Shown here: positions 18,416 through 27,996 of the stretch, in pieces
How the letters are laid out: every line of letters starts with the position of its first letter
Position numbering within the stretch: the first letter of the stretch is position 1
DNA from: Chitinophaga qingshengii
Lineage (GTDB): Bacteria; Bacteroidota; Bacteroidia; Chitinophagales; Chitinophagaceae
Direction: 5' to 3'
Assembly (NCBI RefSeq): GCF_014529935.1
Contig: NZ_JACVFC010000001.1
Location: 2,790,001 to 2,854,000, forward strand
Length of the DNA stretch: 64,000 bases
Notes under the pieces: generated by a model
What the model was told of the DNA's origin: nothing
Seen by the model: only the letters and a program-made list of their open reading frames with translations
Database searches by the model: none
Translations under genes and position numbers: made by a program

Positions 18416-18879
18416 GCGAGCTAATATTCTGAAAGCGAAGCAGATGTACTTCGGTGGTGTCTTTTTGTACAAAAAGGAACAAAAAGGAATGGCTTTTTTT
18501 GCAACAAATTAAATATCTTGCTAAAGTATCAATACAAAATAACCCGTTAAAGTTCAGGTAAGAACAACCGATAGAATACACCTATGAAGGCAACCTATGA
18601 AAAGCATTTATACCTTCAGAAGACAGATGCCCGAATACTTTACCTGAGACAACGATAGAAGGAAAATATATCAACAAACGACAAACGCATTATTCATTAG
18701 GTAATATACACAGCCTGTGAAAGGGCTGCTTCATGGATGTGCATGCATAACTGCGGTCTGACAGCAATGTTGGTCCGTGCGGGGATGTATTGTACAGAAG
18801 TGAGGATTTGCGGAAATCCCGGCCGGTATTCCTGCCTGGTTAAGGGTCTTCTAAGATTGGAATAGTTAGGACAAAACGA
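18416..18879. other. Long gap without recognisable gene
   Basis: About 460 bases between yqgE and the atp terminator. It contains a perfect 16-bp palindrome (CTTTTTGTACAAAAAG, 18461-18476). Only frames of about 25 codons or fewer occur on the strands I read. I looked for RNase P, tmRNA, SRP and 6S signatures and saw none. A non-coding RNA remains possible. Confidence 0.55.
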
Positions 18880-18903
18880 AGGCCGGGTAATCTTACCCGG
18901 CCT
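18880..18903 (-). terminator. Terminator of atpDC
   Basis: A perfect 11-bp stem (AGGCCGGGTAA with TTACCCGGCCT) around 2 bases, 38 bases after the atpC stop. T-rich sequence follows on the plus side; on the minus side the tail is TTCGTTTTG. Confidence 0.8.
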
Positions 18904-18941
18904 GTCATTTTTAAAAGAGATATATACTTACTGGTAGTATG

Positions 18942-19202
18942 TTATTTTTTCTCCACTGCTACCGCACCTTCTACGAGCACAGTAGCCTTGTTGCGCAGCA
19001 CTTCCACGAAACCGCCGGTGATAGTATAGAATTCGCTGTGGTTTTTATCTTTCAGCACTTTCATTTTACCATTTCCGAGCGCAGCGATTAAGGGCGCATG
19101 TTTATCCAGTATTTCAAAAGAACCGTCAATGCCGGGCAGTTGTACGCCGTACACTTCGCCTGCATATAATTTTCTTTCTGGTGTTAATACTTCTAATAGC
19201 AT
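18942..19202 (-). CDS. atpC: F1Fo ATP synthase epsilon subunit (short form)
   Basis: Subunit of the F1 central stalk, 86 residues. It starts at MLLEVLTPERKLYAGE; an upstream in-frame ATG would add 15 polar residues that do not fit the family. Only the N-terminal beta-sandwich domain is present (PGIDGSFEILDKHAPLIAAL, then TGGFVEVL). The C-terminal helical hairpin that inhibits ATPase in E. coli is absent, as is common in Bacteroidota. It follows atpD by 50 bases. Confidence 0.93.
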   Translation of the reverse strand: MLLEVLTPERKLYAGEVYGVQLPGIDGSFEILDKHAPLIAALGNGKMKVLKDKNHSEFYTITGGFVEVLRNKATVLVEGAVAVEKK

Positions 19203-19252
19203 GTTATGATCGTGAATGGTGATTGGTAAATGGTCCCGGGGGACCATTCGGA

Positions 19253-20779
<1,527 letters not shown>

Positions 20780-20835
20780 CTAAAAAGTTATTTCCTCAAA
20801 AACTGTCGCTGTGCAACGGTTTCTAAAATTTGGCG

Positions 20836-20866
20836 CAAAGGTAATAGTAAATGGGGGAAAATCAAA
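20836..20866 (-). promoter_or_regulatory. Promoter of atpDC
   Basis: On the minus strand TTTG (20866-20863) is followed after 19 bases by TACCTTTG (20843-20836), both exact matches to the Bacteroidota -33 and -7 elements with normal spacing. Expected start near 20829, giving a leader of about 75 bases. Confidence 0.75.
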
Positions 20867-21098
20867 AAGAGATGGAGGAAAAATATCCCATTAACACCTC
20901 AATTTACCTGATGTTTCCAGTTATCTACAGTCAGATTCCCATCCAGACAACGCAGAATCTATCAAATATAGATTTTTCAGTATTTATAACTTAGTCCACA
21001 TCTATCTCCCGTTCCCTTCTCCGTTCATATAAAAATAATCAGGTTTTCTTTAGTTGGTGATTATTTTTACCGATCCACCATATATATATTACTATAAT

Positions 21099-22328
21099 AT
21101 GAAAAAATTGAACAATGAACTGTCACGCCGCTCCTTTCTGGGCAACTTATCCAAAGCAGGCCTGATCGGCGTAACCGGCCTGTCGCCACTGGCAGCAGCC
21201 GCACAAAAAACCAACATCAACGGCGCTACCACCGCCGAAACCACCCACGCCTTCCTCTGCAAACCGTACCTCCAAATGCCCGCACCCGACACCATCGCGG
21301 TAATGTGGCTCACCTCCCGCCCCTGCTACAGCTGGGTGGAATACGGTACCAACGGCCAGCTCAACCTGAAAGCCCACCACGTTACCAAAGGCCTCGTAGA
21401 CGCCAACAACCAGCTCCACCGCATAGAACTGCCGAACCTCGAACCCGGTAAACAATACAGCTACCGCGTGCTCTCCAAAGAAATTACCGATTTCCAGCCC
21501 TATAAGCTGACCTACGGTAACACCCTCTCCAGCGACACCTATACCTTTACAGCACCGGATACCCGGGCTAAAGAAGTGTCCTGGCTCATGCTCAACGATA
21601 TCCACGACCGGCCCGCTTCCATCCCCCACCTGCTGGGACTGAACGGCAACGATCCCTACGATTTTGTATTCCTCAACGGCGATATGTTCGATTACCAGGC
21701 CGACGAAAAACAGATCATCGACCACCTGCTGTCCCCCTGCGGCGACACCTTCTCTACACAGAAACCTTTTATGTACGTGAGAGGTAACCACGAAACGCGC
21801 GGCAAATACGCCCGTGAATGGCACCAGTACTTCGACAATCCCGGCCATGGCAGTTATTTCTCCTTCTCCTGGGGCCCCGTACACGCTATTGTACTGGATA
21901 CCGGAGAAGACAAGGAAGACGACCACGCCGTATATGCCGGTATCGTTGATTTCGACGGATACCGCGAAGAACAGGCCCGCTGGCTGGAAAAACAGCTGCA
22001 AAGTCCGGCTTACAAAAAAGCAAAACATAAAGTAGTGCTGATGCATATCCCGCATTATCACGGCGGCGACTGGCACGGCGCAGCCCATTGCCGCCAGCTC
22101 TTCGGCCCGCTGTTCAACAAATACAAGGTAGATATCGTCGTTTGCGGCCACACCCATCAATACGGTGTATACGCCCCCGTAGCCGGTCAGCATAATTATC
22201 CGCTGATTATCGGCGGAGGCCCGAAGGACGGTAAACGCACCCTCATTAAAATAAAAGCCGATCAGAAACAGCTGGTATTGACCATGCTGCGGGATGACGG
22301 TACCAAAGTGGGAGAATATACCGTGTGA
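21099..22328 (+). CDS. Tat-exported calcineurin-like metallophosphoesterase
   Basis: Phosphoesterase of 409 residues resembling purple acid phosphatases. It starts at MKKLNNELSRRSFLGNLSKA, a twin-arginine signal, so it is exported folded. A fibronectin-like domain (about 50-140) precedes the metal site: LNDIHD, FLNGDMFDYQ, VRGNHETRG, LMHIPHYHGGD and VCGHTHQYG supply the two-metal ligands. The substrate is unknown. It is monocistronic, with a shared strong terminator downstream. Confidence 0.9.
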   Translation: MKKLNNELSRRSFLGNLSKAGLIGVTGLSPLAAAAQKTNINGATTAETTHAFLCKPYLQMPAPDTIAVMWLTSRPCYSWVEYGTNGQLNLKAHHVTKGLVDANNQLHRIELPNLEPGKQYSYRVLSKEITDFQPYKLTYGNTLSSDTYTFTAPDTRAKEVSWLMLNDIHDRPASIPHLLGLNGNDPYDFVFLNGDMFDYQADEKQIIDHLLSPCGDTFSTQKPFMYVRGNHETRGKYAREWHQYFDNPGHGSYFSFSWGPVHAIVLDTGEDKEDDHAVYAGIVDFDGYREEQARWLEKQLQSPAYKKAKHKVVLMHIPHYHGGDWHGAAHCRQLFGPLFNKYKVDIVVCGHTHQYGVYAPVAGQHNYPLIIGGGPKDGKRTLIKIKADQKQLVLTMLRDDGTKVGEYTV

Positions 22329-22367
22329 TGCCACCCGGCGGTGCCCAAAGGGGAAGCGATGAACCCA

Positions 22368-22472
22368 TGAAGCCCAGGGCTAAGATGTTTGTATCTCGTA
22401 TATTCTGAAGTTCCCGATTTGAAAGAGTTTGAATAACCTTCCTGCCTGGATACAACTTAGCCCGGGGCTTCA
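22368..22472. repeat. Spaced inverted repeat with CCCAGGGCT core
   Basis: TGAAGCCCAGGGCTAAG (22368-22384) and its complement (22456-22472) match at 16 of 17 bases, and the bases just inside are partly complementary too (TTGTATC/GATACAA). It is intergenic, 3' of the phosphoesterase. The core recurs beside ldcA (15008) and near 41935. Confidence 0.7.
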
Positions 22473-22515
22473 GGCCTGGGTATACGAATGCCCGATCATT
22501 CATGTGACGGGATTG

Positions 22516-22563
22516 TAAACGAGAAAGCGGTTCAGCACAAAGGCACAACCGCTTTCTCGTTTA
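22516..22563. terminator. Bidirectional terminator
   Basis: A perfect 17-bp stem (TAAACGAGAAAGCGGTT and its complement) with a 14-base loop between the convergent phosphoesterase and DUF4349 genes. Confidence 0.85.
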
Positions 22564-22573
22564 TGAACGCTGA

Positions 22574-23425
22574 TTAATTATTCAGTTTTACAACAGACAG
22601 TATTTTCAGCATCAGCCAGGCGCCCAGTGCAGCCAGGCAAACGCCTGCGGTGAGCATGAGGTAATATTTTACCGTCCACTCCAGGGCTGTTTTTACCCGG
22701 GAATAGAAGGGAATGCCGCGTTGTGCCGCACCTTCATACATGCTGAACTGTATGGTGCAGAATTCGTTTTCCTCATCGAAATTGCCTAGTTCCACACCCA
22801 GCTCCTGCAGCTGGCTTTCCACCTCTGCGATTTTCTCGTGTAATCTTATCCGTTCTTCAATTGTTCCGGACTGGGAAGTAAGCGCATTCAGCGAGGCCAG
22901 GTTCTTTTCCATAGAAACCCGCGCAGCATTGAGTTTGCGGTATTCATTGGTTTTATCCGCTTTGGTAATGCTGGTGGATTTGATACTACCGATTTTTTGA
23001 ACCGCATAATAAGCGGAATCAAATTTTTCCGGGGCTACCCCTATCAGCAGTTTGACGTCGCGGTTGCCTTTGTTACCGGACTCCTGCTGGTATTGTATAA
23101 TGGCATTAAACTGGCGGATAGTGGCGTGCAACCGTTGTTCATCTTCCGTAAAACTGGTAGAACGGGAACTTACATAGGCTACCTTCTCATACTTCTGCGC
23201 AGCCATTGCCGGCATGGCTTCGCCTTTAGGGGAGGCCATTTTGACCTTCTCAGAGGCGTAGTTTTTCCGTTGGATACTTTCCAGGAAGCCTCCGCCGCTG
23301 TTATCTCCATTATCGCTGCCGGTCCTCGTATAGCCATATAGCAGGCGGAGCAGGAACATCACCACAAATACCAGCAACAGGGTGCTGAAAATTCGTTTAT
23401 ACTTCAACGTTGGTAAAACAATCAT
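22574..23425 (-). CDS. DUF4349 membrane protein
   Basis: 283 residues. An N-terminal hydrophobic segment (about 10-29), a small linker, the DUF4349 region (about 75-245: KLLIGVAPEKFDSAYYAVQKIGSI, then a coiled coil with LNALTSQSGTIEERIRL) and a C-terminal membrane helix (about 255-275). Family members sit in the envelope with a coiled-coil domain; the function is unknown. Cys242 in NEFCTIQFSMYE is not conserved in my memory of the family. It is monocistronic and convergent with the phosphoesterase gene. Confidence 0.85.
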   Translation of the reverse strand: MIVLPTLKYKRIFSTLLLVFVVMFLLRLLYGYTRTGSDNGDNSGGGFLESIQRKNYASEKVKMASPKGEAMPAMAAQKYEKVAYVSSRSTSFTEDEQRLHATIRQFNAIIQYQQESGNKGNRDVKLLIGVAPEKFDSAYYAVQKIGSIKSTSITKADKTNEYRKLNAARVSMEKNLASLNALTSQSGTIEERIRLHEKIAEVESQLQELGVELGNFDEENEFCTIQFSMYEGAAQRGIPFYSRVKTALEWTVKYYLMLTAGVCLAALGAWLMLKILSVVKLNN

Positions 23426-23828
23426 CAGAACATACAGGTTTTCGGGTTAAAAAAAATCTTCAAAAAAAGGCATTGGGAGATATTGGCAGTTAAACAAATA
23501 TCACATTATAAAAAACATTCACTCAGCAATAATACACAATTCTTAAAACACTGTATTAGTATAAGTTAGATTTGGGTAAATAAATTGGAATCATTTTTGC
23601 CTGATAGTCCTTGTAACGCTCTACCTGCAGCAAAAAGCGTTATAAAAATTTTAACAATTTTGTTTAACATTTTGCCTTAATGACTAACTGCATTTAGACC
23701 GCGTTTGAAACACCAATCCGACACCCAGTAGCAGATCATTGAAGTATAAACCGGAACAAACAAAAGAAGCCATTAATCTCCGCAAAGTCTAATAACAGCG
23801 AAACCAATCAGGACTAAAAAACAGGAGT
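23426..23828. other. 403-base AT-rich gap with possible promoter
   Basis: Gap between divergent genes. TTTG at 23571-23574 and CATTTTTG at 23592-23599 (one mismatch to TAnnTTTG, 17-base spacing) may drive the Asn/Gln-rich lipoprotein, leaving a leader of over 200 bases. Nothing else is recognised. Confidence 0.35.
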
Positions 23829-25373
23829 ATGAACAGATTATTTAAAAACACAGGATTATCTCTTTTACTTATATCCTTCTTTTTAGGTAGTTGCGCCACT
23901 ACCTACTCAGCATACAATCCCAATCCGCAGGTACAGGTAGGGGTTTCAGTTTCTTTCTATGATGAATTGAGCCCTTATGGCCGGTGGGTGAATTATCCGG
24001 GCTATAGCCAGGTATGGATACCGAATGCAGGAGCTGACTTCCGTCCTTATTACAGCGGCGGGCACTGGGTGTACACCGATTACGGGTGGACCTGGATGTC
24101 TGACTATTCCTGGGGATGGGCCGCCTTCCACTATGGCCGCTGGATGTACGACGGCATGTACGGCTGGATGTGGATACCTGGTAACGAATGGGGACCAGCG
24201 TGGGTAGACTGGAGAAGTGGAGGAGACTATTACGGATGGGCGCCAATGGGCCCCTCATCCTACAATATGCCAACCAACTACTGGGCATTCGTTCCCAGGA
24301 GATATATTGGCAGCCGGCAGATCAACAACTATTACATCAATAATAGCCGGAATACAACGATCATCAACAACACCACTATCATCAACAACTATGGCAGTAA
24401 TAGCGGTACTGGTGTCCGGGTACAAAGAGGTCCTGACGCAAGGGATGTAGAACGGTACACCGGTTCCAGCGTGAGACCGATAAGGGTATCCAATACCGAC
24501 AGACCCGGCGCAGGCAGAATTCAGAATAACCAGTTGCAGATTTACCGTCCGGATGCCACTGCCCTTAACAGAGGGGAAAACAGCAGGCCAGCCCGTGGAA
24601 CAAATGGTAATAATGGCAACAACAGTAACTTCAACAATGGTAATAACGGCAATAACAACACGCCCGGCCGCGTGAACCGTGATCCGAACTATAACAATAA
24701 CAACAGCGGTAACAACGGCAATAACAACACGCCCGGCCGCGTGAGCCGTGATCCGAACTATAACAATAACAACAGCGGCAATAGCGGTAATAACAATATA
24801 CCCGGCCGTGTAAGCCGTGATCCAAACTATAACAATAACAACAGCGGCAACAATAACAATCAGCCTGGATATAACCGTCCCAACAGAACGCCCAATGATA
24901 ATTCAGGGGTACCGCAACAGATACAACAGCAACAACAACAGCAGCGGGTACAGCGGGACCAGATACAGCAAATGCAGCGTGATCAGCAGATGAGACAACA
25001 GCAGCAACAGGCGGAACAACAGCAACGGGTACAAAGGGATCAGCAAATGCAGCAGATACGTCAGCAACAACAACAACAACAGCAGCAACAGGCGGAAAGA
25101 GTTCAGCGCGAACAGCAACAGCAGCAGATGCAACAGATGCGTCAGCAGCAACAGCAGGCGGAAAGGGTTCAGCGTCAGCAACAACAGCAACAGATGGAAC
25201 AACAGCAAAGGGTTCAGCGCGAACAGCAACAACAGCAGATGCGTCAGCAACAACAACAGCAACAACAGGCGGAAAGGGTTCAGCGTCAGCAACAACAGCA
25301 ACAGCAGCAACAACAACGTCCGGCTAATAACAACAGTGGCAGCGGCGAAAGAGTAAGAAGGGGCGACTACTAA
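23829..25373 (+). CDS. Lipoprotein with Trp/Tyr-rich DUF6600-like domain and Asn/Gln-rich tail
   Basis: 514 residues. A lipoprotein signal ends at FFLGSC (Cys22). Residues about 40-160 are extremely rich in Trp, Tyr and Gly (SPYGRWVNYPGYSQVWIPN, GWTWMSDYSWGWAAFHYGRW), typical of a Bacteroidota family I recall as DUF6600. Then come Asn-rich linkers, three 23-residue tandem repeats (271-339) and a tail (about 355-500) dominated by Gln with VQR/MRQ steps. It is probably anchored in the outer membrane, perhaps surface-exposed. The tail is low-complexity and may vary between strains. The stop overlaps the stop of the convergent acetyltransferase gene by 4 bases. Confidence 0.85.
   Translation: MNRLFKNTGLSLLLISFFLGSCATTYSAYNPNPQVQVGVSVSFYDELSPYGRWVNYPGYSQVWIPNAGADFRPYYSGGHWVYTDYGWTWMSDYSWGWAAFHYGRWMYDGMYGWMWIPGNEWGPAWVDWRSGGDYYGWAPMGPSSYNMPTNYWAFVPRRYIGSRQINNYYINNSRNTTIINNTTIINNYGSNSGTGVRVQRGPDARDVERYTGSSVRPIRVSNTDRPGAGRIQNNQLQIYRPDATALNRGENSRPARGTNGNNGNNSNFNNGNNGNNNTPGRVNRDPNYNNNNSGNNGNNNTPGRVSRDPNYNNNNSGNSGNNNIPGRVSRDPNYNNNNSGNNNNQPGYNRPNRTPNDNSGVPQQIQQQQQQQRVQRDQIQQMQRDQQMRQQQQQAEQQQRVQRDQQMQQIRQQQQQQQQQQAERVQREQQQQQMQQMRQQQQQAERVQRQQQQQQMEQQQRVQREQQQQQMRQQQQQQQQAERVQRQQQQQQQQQQRPANNNSGSGERVRRGDY
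24639..24845 (+). repeat. Three 69-bp in-frame tandem repeats
   Basis: Three consecutive 69-base units, each encoding a 23-residue block with the core PGRVxRDPNYNNNNS. Units 1 and 2 differ by a few bases, unit 3 by more. Downstream (about 24915-25315) the DNA is a CAA/CAG-rich microsatellite-like stretch. Confidence 0.9.
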
Positions 25374-25885
25374 TCCAGGTTGTAAACGAAACGATAAATC
25401 TGATTTTTAATTTTTTGAAAGGTTTCACCGTCATGGGTGGAACCTTTCTGCATTAAGCGCAGTTCCAAAGGCTGGTGACCTTCGTGATAGGGAGGCTGAT
25501 AATAGGGTTGATCAAAAGCCTGGTAGCCCAACCGTTCATAAAAAATAATGCGGCGGCGGGCCTGCTCCGTTACCGGTGGCTCTACTTCCAGCACCAGGCG
25601 ACCGAAACGTTTTTCCAGTTCTTCCATGATATGGGTGCCAATACCTCCGCCCCTGGCAGAAGCATGAACCGCAAAGTATTCCACAAAAGTATAGTCCGGT
25701 AAAGGCCAGCAACATACAAACCCGGCAAAGTTTCCATCCTTTTCCAGTTGCAGCATCTTCAGCTTACCATTGTCCAGTAGTGACAATACCACTTCCCAAT
25801 CCCTTCTTTCTTCGTAGGGAAAGGCTTCTTCATACAATTCTCTGATAGCGGGACCGGGAATATTAACGGGTTGCAAGGTGATCAT
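25370..25885 (-). CDS. GNAT-family N-acetyltransferase
   Basis: 171-residue acetyltransferase of the GNAT fold. The acetyl-CoA loop reads HASARGGGIGTHIMEEL (about 95-111), preceded by the beta-4 strand FVEYFAVH and followed by FYERLGYQAFDQPYYQPPY. The substrate is unknown. The gene follows a membrane-protein gene by 9 bases and its stop overlaps the lipoprotein gene on the other strand. Confidence 0.88.
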   Translation of the reverse strand: MITLQPVNIPGPAIRELYEEAFPYEERRDWEVVLSLLDNGKLKMLQLEKDGNFAGFVCCWPLPDYTFVEYFAVHASARGGGIGTHIMEELEKRFGRLVLEVEPPVTEQARRRIIFYERLGYQAFDQPYYQPPYHEGHQPLELRLMQKGSTHDGETFQKIKNQIYRFVYNLD

Positions 25886-25894
25886 GCGCCAAAG

Positions 25895-26512
25895 TTACGG
25901 ATTCTTTGGGGGCGACGGCACACACTCAAAGGGATCGGGATTACCGGCAGGCGCAGGTTTTCCCAGGGCCCAGCAGAAATTCATAGCCTGGCTGGTAACG
26001 CTCATCAGCTTCAGACTAACCTTGCTGCCTTTGCGGCTATTCGACGCTGCGATGCTCCTTTCGCCTTTTTCAGGGATATTATTGATCGTGTATTGCTCCG
26101 TTTTGAATACTTCATCGTTATTACGCATATACTGGACCGTTACCACCACATTATCCACCGGGTATTCCGTTTGATTACGGACCGTGATACTCAGGTTTTT
26201 GATACCTCCCAGCAATCCGGTGCGGTAATCGCTGGCAGTGACCGTGATAAACTGTTGCCAGTTGCGCCGGTAATAGGCCCTTCTTTCCACAAAATTCCCC
26301 GCCACCCGTTGTTGAACGGCCTGGTGGTCTTCGATCTGGCGGCTTACATTGTTATTTTGTTCCAGGCTTTTACGCAGGTCGCGGTTTTCATTCCACAAGC
26401 GCAGATTTTCGGAGCGTACGCGCCTGACTTCCGTTTGTTGGCGGCAATAGCCTAATGCCAGGATGATCGTGAAAATACAGCTTATAAGAGGGAGAATATA
26501 GTTTCGCTTCAT
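25895..26512 (-). CDS. Membrane-anchored protein of unknown function
   Basis: 205 residues. One N-terminal helix (about 5-22), a coiled-coil segment (about 27-60: RRVRSENLRLWNENRDLRKS), then a beta-rich domain (about 85-185) with GLLGGIKNLSITVRNQTEY and VVVTVQYMRNNDEV that resembles the FxLYD/transthyretin-like folds used in periplasmic proteins. It ends in a Pro-rich tail. I recognise no named family. It is co-transcribed with the acetyltransferase. Confidence 0.75.
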   Translation of the reverse strand: MKRNYILPLISCIFTIILALGYCRQQTEVRRVRSENLRLWNENRDLRKSLEQNNNVSRQIEDHQAVQQRVAGNFVERRAYYRRNWQQFITVTASDYRTGLLGGIKNLSITVRNQTEYPVDNVVVTVQYMRNNDEVFKTEQYTINNIPEKGERSIAASNSRKGSKVSLKLMSVTSQAMNFCWALGKPAPAGNPDPFECVPSPPKNP

Positions 26513-26554
26513 GATGATATCAGCAGAAAAAATAATGCCAACGGCTGTTTTAAT

Positions 26555-26562
26555 TATTTTTG
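26555..26562 (+). promoter_or_regulatory. TAnnTTTG promoter element
   Basis: TATTTTTG, an exact -7 element, ends 31 bases before the ATG at 26594. No good -33 element. Confidence 0.45.
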
Positions 26563-26593
26563 CGCAAATTTGCTCAAATAGTATTTAGTATCC

Positions 26594-27757
26594 ATGGAAC
26601 TGATTTTAGTTGACAACGCCCAAAAAGCGGCCGATTTTCTGGCCGTACATATCAGGCTAAACAAGGACGTACCCGGATGGATAAGACCACTGGACAAGGA
26701 TATTGAAAGTGTTTTCGACGCTCATAAGAACAAAGCGTTCCGTCATGGGGAGTGTGTCCGGTGGATTATGAAAGACCAGCAGGGTAACCTGACCGGCAGG
26801 GTAGCTGCCTTTGTAAATAACAAGTATACCAATAAGGGCGATACGGTAAGGGTAGGCGGAATGGGCTTTTTCGACTGTATCGACAACCAGGAAGCTGCCA
26901 ACCTGTTATTTGATACCGCTAAAAAATGGCTACAGGAAAAAGGCATGGAGGCTATGGACGGTCCTATAAACTTCGGGGAACGCAACAACTGGTGGGGCCT
27001 GCTGACACAGGGGTACCATGAACCCTTGTATAACATGAACTTCAACCCACCGCATTATGTCCGTTTGTTTGAAACCTATGGTTTTAAACTGTTCTTCAAC
27101 CAGATTTGCTTTGGCATGAAGATCCGCGATCAACTGGCGGAAAAATTCCTGACGCGTCATGCCGCCATTGCAAAAGATCCTGACTTTACCTCCCGGCATA
27201 TTAAAAAAGATCAGCTGGAAAAGTTTGCACAAGACTTTAGCACCATCTATAACAAAGCCTGGGCACAACATGCCGGCGGCAAAGAGATGAGCAAAGGACA
27301 GGCCTTCGGTATCTTCAAACAGATGAAACCGTTGCTGGATGAGAAGATCGCCTGGTTTGTGTATTACAAGAATGAACCAATTGCCATGTGGCTCAACCTA
27401 CCGGACCTCAACCAGTATATCAAACATATGAATGGCAAGATGGGATTGTGGGGTAAACTGATTTTCGTGTGGATGAAACTCACCCGGCAGTGTCATAAAA
27501 TGGTAGGCATTATTTTCGGTATTGTCCCCGAATTCCAGGGGAAGGGGCTGGATGCCTTTCTGATCGTGGAAGGCGCTAAAGTGATACAAGGTGAGAATAT
27601 GCCCTACCATGATTACGAAATGCAATGGATCGGGGACTTCAACCCGCGTATGCTGAATATGGCTACCGGTCTGGGCGCCTTTCCTTCCAGGGTGTTGACC
27701 ACCTACCGTTATATGTTTGATCCGAATGTACCGGTAGAGAGACATCCGATGTTATAG
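26594..27757 (+). CDS. GNAT-like acetyltransferase family protein
   Basis: 387 residues. The C-terminal half has a GNAT-like layout (IAWFVYYKNEPIAMWLNLPD, then GIVPEFQGKGLDAFLIVEGAK, the likely acyl-CoA loop). The N-terminal half (GWIRPLDKDIESVFD, DGPINFGERNNWWGLL) is characteristic of a conserved family of about 380 residues in Bacteroidota and other groups, related to E. coli YghO as I remember it. The substrate is unknown. It is monocistronic with its own promoter element and terminator. Confidence 0.8.
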   Translation: MELILVDNAQKAADFLAVHIRLNKDVPGWIRPLDKDIESVFDAHKNKAFRHGECVRWIMKDQQGNLTGRVAAFVNNKYTNKGDTVRVGGMGFFDCIDNQEAANLLFDTAKKWLQEKGMEAMDGPINFGERNNWWGLLTQGYHEPLYNMNFNPPHYVRLFETYGFKLFFNQICFGMKIRDQLAEKFLTRHAAIAKDPDFTSRHIKKDQLEKFAQDFSTIYNKAWAQHAGGKEMSKGQAFGIFKQMKPLLDEKIAWFVYYKNEPIAMWLNLPDLNQYIKHMNGKMGLWGKLIFVWMKLTRQCHKMVGIIFGIVPEFQGKGLDAFLIVEGAKVIQGENMPYHDYEMQWIGDFNPRMLNMATGLGAFPSRVLTTYRYMFDPNVPVERHPML

Positions 27758-27780
27758 TAACTTATTACCTGTTATAAGAT

Positions 27781-27814
27781 AATAGCCCGGCGCCGGCATG
27801 GTAGCCGGGCTATT
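27781..27814 (+). terminator. Intrinsic terminator
   Basis: An 11-bp perfect stem (AATAGCCCGGC with GCCGGGCTATT) and a 12-base loop, followed by TATTTC, 23 bases after the acetyltransferase-like gene. Confidence 0.8.
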
Positions 27815-27996
27815 TATTTCAGTGTCCTGCATGACAACTTTACACCGTTCCATTCTCCTGCAACTTCCGCAGGACAGGCTTTAAGCACCTCGCACAAGTA
27901 TCCGATGCGTCTGCTGTCACTAAAATAATTCTGTGAATAATGGCTATATTTAAATCCCTATTGCGACAGCTATCGTATTTAACCTGATGTTTTGTT

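Noticed and set aside
21147-22334. A 395-codon minus-strand frame
   Set aside because: Antisense of the Tat phosphoesterase gene, whose metal motifs are all intact on the plus strand.
24639-24845. Regular repeats considered as a CRISPR array
   Set aside because: The units are adjacent, in frame and without unique spacers; they encode protein repeats. No cas gene or other array was seen in the window.
24903-25316. A 137-codon minus-strand frame made almost entirely of Leu
   Set aside because: It is the antisense of the poly-Gln stretch (CAG read backwards gives CTG); no start signal or family resemblance.
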